Below are positions 51,601-63,600 of a stretch of 64,000 nt of DNA, piece after piece; position 1 is the stretch's first letter; every line of letters starts with the position of its first letter. The position numbers and the translations under genes are program-made. The notes under the pieces were generated by a model that ran no database searches, had not been told where the DNA came from, and saw only the letters and a list, made by a program, of their open reading frames with translations. The stretch is from Lutraria lutraria (taxonomy: Eukaryota; Mollusca; Bivalvia; Venerida; Mactridae), in contig OZ026851.1 of assembly GCA_964023205.1 (NCBI GenBank), positions 10,271,637-10,335,636 of the forward strand, in the 5' to 3' direction.

Positions 51601-54600
51601 TGACCCTTTTTTCTGGGCAAATGTATCATACTTGACATTTGTGCCAAGTTTCATCAGAATCCATTCAGCTGTCTCAAGTACGAACAGTCAGTTAAAACTT
51701 AAGAGCTAAAGTTCCTCTCTTTGTGGTCTATGACAATAAATTGATTTTAAACTGCAGCCAAGATGCAAAGTGGTTTGGACAGACAGACAAACTAATGGCT
51801 TAAATATGCAATAAATTGGATTTTCTGGATGTATATAAACATCCCATCAAAGCTAACTAGAAGAGGAATGTGACTGGTCACAGATACTTTTTTATCAAGG
51901 GGCGGAACCTAACCGGAAAAAGAACTACAGTCAAACTCATGTTAGCAGTCCTCTGTGAATAAAGGCTACCCTGTGAATAAAGACCATTCTTTTAAAAACT
52001 GTCATTGATTATTTTGAACAAAAAGACCTCTGAATAAAGGCCACCCTGTGAATAAAGACCATTCTTTTAAAAACTGTCATTGATTATTTTGAACAAAAAG
52101 ACCTCTGAATAAAGGCCACCCTGTGAATAAAGACCACTCTTTTAAAAACTGTCATTGATTATTTTGAACAAAAAGACCTCTGAATAAAGGCCGCCATGTG
52201 AATAAAGTTTATCCTTCTAAAATTCTTCTTTGATTTTTTACAATGAAATAGCCTCTGAATAAAGACCACTGTCAATAAAGGCCACATATTGTAAGAATGG
52301 CCTTTGTTGACAGGTTTGAGTGTACTAAGTTTGAATTATAGCAAGCTAATGCTATTCTTACCTATGTAGAATCCTCCTATGATGACAGTACGCAAGACCT
52401 CGTAATAATTGGAATAAAAACAACTGAAATATGAAATAAACATTTTACTGAGCTAATATCCAGCGAAAACTCAGTCATATAAAGTGAAATCTTACATAAT
52501 AATGTATGCTATTAAACCATATTTTCTACAACTGATCCATTACGCCACTACATTAACTTATATCACAATGGTAGGACGGAGATTATTATCTTATTGTTTG
52601 TATGGTTTTAAACCAGTAGGAAGTACTTAACTCTGATTTATTCCACTGAATTTGGAAGATTTTAATATCTTTTAAAATTTACATATTTAGGATTATTGAT
52701 TGAAAAGCATTTCATTTGGTTGCCATGGCAACTGCACTTTTTATCAATTAAGCTACATAAAGCATTTTAAGATCATGGAGTCAGAATTCAGTAAAATTCT
52801 GGATATGATCAGAATCTTTAAATCATTTTCAAGCAAAATTGTTACCATAGCAACTGAGAACACATAATAGCTAATTGAATGAGTTAAAAATAATAATTTA
52901 CGCAAAGACTGGAATCTAATGTATGTATGTATGAAACTTAACAAAAAGATAAAATGTTACCTTAACGTTAAATGTATTTAAGCCACCCGGATGTTTCTCC
53001 AGGTATTGACTTAAATCTGTATGCTGAAATAAATAAATAAAAGAAACATAAATAACAGTCATATGAGGTGGACAGTTCACCTAACCTTCAGTCCTAGAAA
53101 GAACCAGTACTACTAGACTCCCATCCTAGTAGACATGATTGGTAGCGGAGCTCGTACCCACGACCCTCTATCAGAGAGGTTACAGTGATTTGAAGTCAGT
53201 GACTTTAACCACTCAAAGATGGAGGGGCTCAATACCGACATTAAGTTGAGTTGACATCGTCAGCAATTTCTGTTTGAAGAACATCAACTATTTTCAACTT
53301 TATTTCTCCATTTTAATTTTTAAAGAACTCCTACTTTGATGATCATTTCATAACAATTATTCTTTTACTATTATAAAATATAGGAATTGTTGAAACATAA
53401 AAATTCAGTGATATTGCACAAATCATCTTATTTATACAGAAAGGTCTTTTTTAGACTGAAATATTTAATAGCATTTATAATTTGTACAGTCATTCTGTAT
53501 ACAGTCAAACCTGTGAATAAATGCCACCCTTGGGAAAGACATAATGTAGCCTCTACTGACAAGTGACTTTTATTCACAGGTCAATTTGTTCTAAATCATC
53601 AATTACAGTTTTTAAAAGAATGACCTATATTCACAGGGTGGCCTTTATTTGAAGGTGGACACTAACACAGGTTTGACTGTATACCCTTTGAACTATTTTG
53701 AATATAAGAGATACTGCTTTTGACAAAAAATATCATTTATTAATACTTACTACATATTCAAAAACAAAAGTGAGTGTTTCTTTTGTATGTATAATATCAT
53801 GTAACGTTACAATGTTAGAATGTTTCAATCCTTTTAACAGTGATGCTGAAAATATAAAATGAGAAATTGGTTGCCATGGCAATAAGAACAGAAATTCTGT
53901 GCCATGAAATTATTCAATTTTTAAACATAAATACCCTAGAGTAGAATTAATAAATAACAAGAGTGACGCAAGCGATGCAAACGCTCGTCTGTTCATAGCC
54001 ACAGTGAGATTTTTCCACCTATGAAGCTTCATGTTGCTACCTATTATAGTTTCTGCGTTATGAGCTACATTAAAGTTTTTGTACAGATGCAGACACAGAC
54101 GCTGACGACACAGTAATCACAAGAGCTCGACTTTCTTCTAAAACAGCCGAGCTAATAAAAGTAATTTTTGCTATATTAAGCTTGAAAAGAAAATTACTAA
54201 AAGTAAGAAAGACAAAATCAGAATATCAAACTATTCAATATAATCTACCCATGAATGAGAATGGACTCTGAATAAACCTACCTTCCCTGATTGCTGTAAA
54301 TGGAACACCCTCCTCTGGTTGAATGCGGATTTCTTTCAGCGCTACAACTTGGTTAGTCATACTGTCAAACATGAAAATACGGTGTAATTAAATCAATCAC
54401 ATAATAACCACTGAAATTGGTCCTTCATTTATTTAGGCCAACCTTAAAAAATGTTTGTTTGCAGTAACCCTACCAAGAGAATTTTTAGTGGATATATACA
54501 GTACAACCTCTGTAGAACAACACCCTGTGGGAGCTCCAAAAATTGGCCTTTGTTCAGAGATTGTTGCTCTACAGAGGTTAAATTTATAGTAAATATCAGC

Positions 54601-57600
54601 TTAGGGAAATTTTTAAGGTGTTGTTATAGAGAGGTTGTTGCTCTTCAGAGGGTCGCTCTGGGGAGGTTTTACTGTAGATAGGAAATACATTTTTTTAAAA
54701 TTTATTTTTAATGTTGGTCCCAAAATACATGTTAAAATGCTACTTTTTATTGATTTTTTACTTGAGAGACCAAAAAACCGTTGGATAGGGGACTTTTTGG
54801 TGATTAGGTAGCGTTACCGCAGATAAAATACTTTGAGGATTGCCTTAAGTCTATAATGATATTCATTGAGGAAGTCAAAGTCAGCCATCAGTCTGCAATA
54901 AAAGGCACAAATAAATTCCTGTCTATTACAATCAAGGTTGTTTGCTTCTCATTTCTGATACACATTTAAATCAGTTTGGCTTGAAGAAAATTGCTATCTC
55001 ACAATGATATTGCTGTCACATGGTATTTTCATCCAATCAAAATCAATAACAATCACTATATAATATTTTTGTCCAATCAGAAGCACTTACGAATGCTATC
55101 AGATATTTTCACCCAATAAAATCGATAACAATCACTGTAATACAATATTTTATTTTGTCCAATCAAAAGTACATGTGATTGTCGTCAGATATTTTCATCC
55201 AATAAAAACAGAGACAATTTGCTATTGCATGATAGTTTTGTCCAATAAAAAATGGCAACAATTAATGTAACATGATATTCTCAGCCAATCAAAAATCTAT
55301 AAAATCCTTACCTGCTAATCCCTTTATAAACTGTTGCATAAGAACCTTCACCTAATTGTTCCAGTTTTTGATATGACTCAGCCCTTCCAAAAGGTCCATT
55401 CCCCTGAAAATGACAATAAACAAAATGTTGATTGATTACTCAAAGAAATGTCAATCATTTAAAATAGCTTCATTGTCATCTGTATGGCACTTGATTATGG
55501 TTGGTAATTAAAGTTCAAGCCTAATTATACCATTGATTCACAAGGCTGTAGGAATGGGGGAGGGGCTTAGGAGGACAAAGCACCCCCCATAATTTTGGCT
55601 GTAATGGTATTTAAAAGGGGCTATAACTGATTCTCTAGTCTAACAAAACTCAACATCAGCCTGCCCAATCTCTAGTTGTTTCCTACAGGCCTGAAGGAAA
55701 ACAATGATGTCCTTGAAGGCAATCTTATACTATTCAACCAGCTGATTATCATCTAACTGCTTGTATGGTAGCTATGGATTGGCTAGAATATTTATCAATC
55801 AACCAATGAAAATCACTGATACAAAAGTCACAGTGAAAGGCTTGAATTCTTCAAAAAGATAAATAAACGGGAGAGCAAAAACATGTTCCTAACCAAATCG
55901 AGAACAGATTTATCTTCAGAGAAAATTACACTCAAAAAAATCCTGAAGCAAAATGTGGAAGGAATCATTTTCATGGCTTCTTTAAATCTTTTTTACATGT
56001 GATGAACAAAAACTAGAATGTCTCAACAGACATAAATCATTGAGACTAGGCTTGTTTACGAGGAGATTAAACAGACAATAACACAGTGAATGTGTTAAAA
56101 GACAAAACAGGAAACACACTATACAGTTGAAACTTATTAATTCAAACTTGCTATGTAACATAAAAATTTTGGTTATGTCAAACTGTTTCCAATGGTACTG
56201 ATTTTTTATTTGATATTGATCTGCTTACCGGTACCTTAAATTCATTATCTCTAAATTTCGTTTATGTCAAACCATAATTTTGTCCCTGTGATTAGATCTA
56301 GCAAACAAGTAGCGTGAGGTTGGAGCTGCTCACTTTCATACTTTATTATCATGATATTTCACTAATTGAACTAAAGGCTCTGTAAGATTTACAATCATGC
56401 GACCAACAGAAAGTTTACAGAATAATGAAAATGTATTTGAGTATTAGTACGTTTCCATGATCCCTAGGAATTTAGCAAACAAGATTCCACTGTATAGAGA
56501 TCTTTAAGGTTTACAAAAAAATGTAAAATATAAAATATCCCCTAATTAATGCCTGCCCCTAATTATCATCTCAACAAATTTTGGACATGTCTTCATTAGT
56601 GTTTCAATTATATACTGACAGGCAGTAAACCTTCTTAGTTTCCCTGGATACCGGACCAGTACTAACCTTGTTCTCCACAAGTGACTGTCCACTTCATATG
56701 AATGATCACTAGAGGACATACTGTCTAAAACCAAATCATTACTCAGTACAAGGGCCTCATCCTGGTTCAAACTAACTAACTAAAGATTCAGAACCCAGCC
56801 ACTCTACCAATTAAGCTAAGCAGATGGGCTCCCAACCCATATTGAGAAAACTTAAAAATCATGAACAAAAAATCATGTTTAAACAGACAGAACTGCAGAA
56901 AATGGAATGCTCTCTGGTATGACTTAAACAGGGACCACTCAGTTAACTCCCTTAAGGACAGACCAAAACAAAAGAAATGTACTCATACCCCATAACTGGA
57001 AGCCCTTTTCTGAGAGAACACTTGATGGTAGCGATGACCTTCAGATCTAGGTCGTCCCGACCTTCTGTCATCTGCTCCGTTATATTGCGGATCATCCAAC
57101 ATGTCTCCCGCAGAATGGTGCCGTTTAACTGTAGTGTGTGTATTTGCTGAAAAACAGAAAAAAATTTTTGTTAAAATGTTTATTTCAAGCTACAAAAGGA
57201 TCTTTAAAATAATGACTTCAACTCAGTAGGTTAGCTTGGCTCTGGGAATATTCTGGCAAGTAAGTGCAGGGTGTTGGTGGGTGAAGAATGGCAGAATGTA
57301 TTTGTAATCAAGATTCAAGACAAAAGAAACACTGAGAACAAAGGAAGCCCCCAAAGCTCCACTAGCTCTACTGTAATGACATTTTCCTGGTTAAATATAT
57401 TGAATTTTCAAGATTCAACATTAGGAGATTACTCATACCCCAGTGTGTACAACTTTACAGTAAGGCTTAAACATTTTTCTTTTCTGTTTCTAGTCAGTAA
57501 GTCACTCAAATGAACTTCATTTTTCCCAGCATCAATAGATAGGGCCAAGGAATGGTACATCCTCTTTGTTACCTTTTTTTCGCAATTTTTTAAGACCTAA

Positions 57601-60600
57601 ACAAACAGATTAATAAAGGGAGATAAAAAATCCTCTTTATGCTCAGTTTGACTTTAGTCAGAAGTAAGTTTGTCTATAGCATCATTAAGTCAAAGGAAGG
57701 TCTCTGTTCAAAGCTTGTCATTCATTCACAGTGGACTCAAGTTTCACTGTACATAATTTATTGTTCCAAATATTATCAAAATTTTATCTTCAAGCAGAAG
57801 GCATTGAGTTACCTCCCTGGATTTCCAGGATAATTTTAACAAGAATTTACTTAGTAACCTCGTTTGAAAAAGGACAACAAAGTAATTCAATTTGAACGAC
57901 TAAGCATACACAACTAATTAAGACAGACACACTGCCTCAAGCAGAAAGCATACTTTATTTATATCTTTCCAGAAACTTGTCAGAAAAATACCCATTAAGA
58001 AAAAGCTGAGCTGATGACAAGACAGCAGTTAAATGGCAAGGGAAATCCTTGTCACATACTTGTGATCATGTTATCAAATAACAGCCAATACCCAACATGG
58101 TGTGCAGGGGAATTTTAAAGTAAACAGATATCAGAGGTGTTTTAAATGAAATCTGTTTATTTGCATGTGTCTCCAAATTAGAAGGCATCTACAAAAATTC
58201 TGTTAAATTCTATTATACAGTTTCCATGACAACACAAATAAGATAAAATACATGAAACATTTTAGTAAGATATTCAAAAACGAACTCAATTTTAAAACCT
58301 AGAAAAACAAATTTCTTTCCTAGTAGCAAGAATTTACAACATAATTTATTAGCATGATATTCTTACAGTGTATTTGTAAAGCTTTAACTACAGAAACCAC
58401 ACAAAATTTCCTAAGATAAACATTAAAAACTAGATAATGGTTGAAAATCAGAAAGATTAAGATTTTTTTTATTAATAAATGTTGACTATCCATACATTGC
58501 TTAAAAAATTCAGGGTTTTTATGAATAATATAGGTTAATTTACTGGAATAAAATGTAATAACAACTATTAATACAGCATGAAATCTTTAATTTACAATAA
58601 TTGGCACATTAGTGCCACCTGTGTAACACTTCTCCATGGACTGTTTGTTTGTACCAAACTTTAACATTGCCTGTAAGATGAAAATGCTTCCATCCACAAT
58701 CATCAAACTTCATATGTTGGGTCCTCATGACAACCTCTACCACACCTGTGCAATTTCATGTCAATAGGTCAAAGGTCAAGGTCACCCTCGTGTTTTAAAA
58801 ACACATCATGTTCTTTAAGCAGTCCCTCTACTGCAGTTACTGCATGTCTAACTCTTCATGTTCTCAGGCAATCTCAAGATTTCTCCATTTGACTGACTGA
58901 GGTTGAAGTAATATTTTTCCAGAGAAAATTACCCTGAACTACCTACTTTGTGATCTCAATTCTTACAAAATTGTTATTAATGATACAAACAATGTTCTGT
59001 TATGTTTTCCAGAAGTTTGGAAGAAATGTAACAACAAGCATAATTGCTTTAAAATAAAACAGTGATACAGTAGAACACACATACAATGAATTCCAAGGGG
59101 ACACAAATAATCATGTCATTATATCGTTATTTCACTAAATCCATAGCTATGAAATAGACTAAGGGGCATTAGGGAAAAATATAAGTACCCCACTGTATCC
59201 AATCAATGCAAGTTCTTTGTTCAACTGTAGAAGATACAGACAATACGCCATGTTGATTGAATCTATTTGTGGATATTCATGGTTGCTTCAACAACATATA
59301 TATTTCTATTTATTTCTACGAATCTGTTGTTTAATGGCTCATTCAACAGCTATGGTCATTTCAGAGCAGCCTCAGAGAGGAGGGAGATAAGATATCGGAG
59401 AACTGGACATTTATATCTCAACTCTTTCAAAGAGTTTTTTCCTGGTTCTTTATCGCATCTGGTGTAAAGCACTGACACACACCTTGCCCTTTTTCCTCTG
59501 ATTTTCTAAACACAGTACTTGGCTCGGTAGTTGGGATGGGGACACTGGAAAAGCCTCTCTGAACAATTTGAAAGGTGGAGCCTAGAATTAAATCCACAAT
59601 GCATCACTTCTAGATCACCATTCACCCCTTAATACCATAAATTACTGGTAGTTTTTCGAACTAACCTTCCTCTTCCCCCATAATAATTATGGGAACCAGA
59701 AACTAAATAATTTGTCACTTCACAAGGGAGGCACACGAGCAAAAGACAATTTGGGACGGGTACCATCCACTTACAGCAGACACAGAAGTAAAGTAGATTT
59801 GGAGGGGTACAATCCATTCACAGCAGACACAGAAGTTAAGTAGATTTGGAGGGGTATTGTCCATTCACAGCAGACACAGTCGTAACTACTCAAGTATTTC
59901 CGTAACTGATAAATACGCCTCATACATAAGTGTAGGGTTACAAATATTTGGTTATTTGGTTTTCAGTCACTACTTTTTCAATATTAGGTACTTGTTGTCT
60001 CAGACTTTTCAGACTTGTTAATTTTACTTGTTTTTCAGAATATGTTTGTCGTTCGCTATAGATAAAATGGGCATCAAGTTCCCATGGAAAGAGAAACAGG
60101 TTGTTTCCATAGTTGGATTCCCAGGGTCAGCCATGGCGCAAAGAAGTCTGTGAACTACTACTACAAAATGGCGGCCTGCCTATTATGTCCGAGACACTTC
60201 CTTTAGATAAACCTGAGGAGTTGTGATTGAATTATCATGTTAGAATTAACTACATCACGCGGTTTTTAAAACATTCACAGACAAATGTCTGATTGTCTGT
60301 CAAATTGACTGTGACAGTTAACAATGTATCATATAATGCAGTCACAAGGGAGCCATAGAAAACCAGAAATTGACGACTAATTAATAATATCAAATAATCC
60401 CCAATAAATGTCCCCTGTTTCAAATTTCCTCAGATTGCCTCAATTTGTCAATTTATAGTTTCATTATTTTTTTTAACTTCCTTGAGAGATAAAATTCGGA
60501 AGGATTATCAAGTTTTAACGTAAGTCAATTTTGTTTCAAAAGTGAGGTTAAATTACGTGGGGTGCATTTATTATAGTCTATATGGTATAAAATTGTTATA

Positions 60601-63600
60601 AAACAACAAATAATCACCAGTCTCTGTACTAAACCACAACACATTTTCATCAGTTATATAAGACTATAATAGATTGATTGATTCTAACTGAATTCAATTA
60701 TGTTATTATTTTACCATTGCCAGTGTCAAATTCCTAGACAAACCAATTATTTCCAGCTAAGTTTTCACAGACAGAATCATTTTGTTTGTTAATTGCTGTT
60801 TTGTTCTGTTTTAGTGATAAAAAATAATCCATCATCAAAGACTAAGGTCATACATGTATTTTCTTCAGAAGATATATGAGGAATAAAAATGCTACTTTTC
60901 ATATACTGTCAAACCTGTAAACAAAGGCCACACTGGGGAAAGACAATGTGGCCTTTCTTGACAGGTAGCCTTTATTTGGAGGTCATTTTGTTCTAAATAA
61001 TCAATGACACTTTTTTAATGAATATCCTTTATTACCGGTGACCTTTATTCGGATGTGGCCTTTATTCAGGGTGGCCTTTATTCTGAGGCAGCCACTAGCA
61101 CAAGTTTGACTGTATTAACAATTGTTGAAGTATGTCACAAGCTACTCACCTTTACTGTAGATATACCATCAACTTTTATAGAACAGAATTCACAAATTAT
61201 CTCCAAAGTTGAAATCACAACAAATAGTCTTATTTTTCAATTCTTTCAGACAAAAATTATCCAATAATCACAAAACTAGAAAGTATAGAATCTCTAAACA
61301 TACACGGAATGGCTTATTGAGAAAAAAGTTCCCGACATATTTAGTAGCTGTTAGGGAATAATAACATTCTAGCATTTTATTCCATTAACCTCAAGTCAAT
61401 CTCATTCCACAAGCAGAAAAACTGGGTCACATGACCGACATAAGTTGTTCCAGTAAATTTTCTTCTGACAACTGATTCCTTTATACAATAAACAGACAAA
61501 AACATCAAAGATCTCTTATATAACTCATGTCCTCAAAGAATGTGAGACACAAATAAGCAAGATTATCTATTAACCAACTTCAGAACCTGTCTTGTTTTCT
61601 CAGTCCATTTATTCATTACATGACGGTTTTAATACATGTATTCAAATGGTCTTTCACTATATAGCTAAAAATGCATCCAATCCTATTTCCTATTTTTAGC
61701 AATAGTGACCTTGACCATGAACCCAGCCAATCATATTTCCTTTTTTATAGCAATAGTGACATTGACCTTGAACCCAGCCAACCATATTTTCTATCTTTTA
61801 TAGCAATAGTGACATTTGACCTTGAACCAAGCCAATCATATTTCCTATCTTTTATAGCAATAGTGACATTGACCTTGAACCCAGCCAATCATATTTCCTA
61901 TCTTTTATAGCAATAGTGACATTTGACCTTGAACTCAGCCAATCATGTTTCCTATTTTTATAGCAATAGTGACATTGACCTTGAACCCAGAAACTCAAAA
62001 CACAATCTCAAGCTAAGTCTCCATATTAACATGTTTTATACAAAGTTTGGCAGAGAAAGGTTTATTAAAATTAATGTAACACTAACTGAAACCAACTGTT
62101 TGACATCCAGAATTTACTCAAATCTAATAGCCATGTTTAAGCTGAAACTGTTCAAAATCATAACATCTTAAATAAAATCTATTCAAAGTCTCTCTAAAAG
62201 TACAAGTTTGATTTATAGTAAAACCTCTCCAGAGCAACCCTCTGTAGAGCAACAACCTCTCTATAACAACACCTTCAAAATTTCCCTAAGTTGATATTTA
62301 CTGTAAATTTACCCTCTGTAGAGCAACAACCTCTCTATAACAACACCTTCAAAATTTCCCTAAGTTGATATTTACTGTAAATTTACCCTCTGTAGAGCAA
62401 CAACCTCTCTATAACAACACCGTCAAAATTTCCCTAGTTGATATATACTGTAAATTTAACCTCTGTAGAGCAACAACCTCTAAACAAAGGCCAATATTTG
62501 CAGCTCCAAAAGGGTGTTGCTCTACAGAGGTTGTACTGTAATTCTAAACTTGGATTTGCAACACATACAAATGAGGATGCTCAATATATATGAGATAAAA
62601 TGGCACACACCAATACCATGTTTTGAAGATGAATTAATCATTGGAAAACCAAAGATCATAATTATTATTGCAATTAATTTTCAAAACAATTGAATACAAG
62701 CATACTTAAAGGGGCATGCCCAGAAACTGCTGTGTCATGCTTTTCGTATACCAAAAATGCGTTTGTCACTTGTAAACCAGTTATTACCGAAAAGTAAAAA
62801 AAGAATGTGCATTCAAAAATTACCCTATAACGTGTGGTCGGTATTTGTATGTCGGTTTGAATAAAAGGCTGCTAGCCTTTTATTGACAACAACGATATTT
62901 CCGATTCGTCTAAGAGTTTAACTGAGCAAGTGCGCTGCCTTTCAAGTGAACATAACATGAGCAATACTTACCATTTCAGTTTGTTGACATTTTTTCCCGC
63001 GATGTTTTCGGTTTTGACAGATCCAAAAAGGGTCGAGTTGACGAATAATTTCAGAGGCCGAAATTGGCAGGTTTGGTAAATCTTGAAATGTGTATTTTGA
63101 GTAAACTAGAAAATCTAGCGGGATATTTCTTAAATATTTTACAGGGCTTTCATTAATTGATTTAGGCATTAAAATGATACCAATTTGATTGCTATTCTAG
63201 ATGTTTTGAACAGTTCCAGGGCATGCCCCTTTAACTGAATCAAACCATAAAATATGAGATCAAAATTAATTGCTTTCACATGTTTCATGCACAAAAAACA
63301 CAATTATGTCTTCCCCTCAAGAATTCATTAATTAGCAAAAACATCGAGCATTATGAGTTGATCATTATGACCTTCGGGACAAGGTCAAGGTGGGAAGACA
63401 CCTCTTTGAACGTTCAAATTTGTCATCAAAACATACTTTGTTTGTACTGAGAATAATGCATTGGACGAAACCCTCCCTGGATTAACCTGACCCTCCGCAA
63501 GTAACAATGAACTAAATCTACACAAGAACTGGGAAATCAGCATTGGGATATTAAAAGGCCTTGTTTTTGTTAATTTAGTTCTATGAGAGCATTAAAAGGC

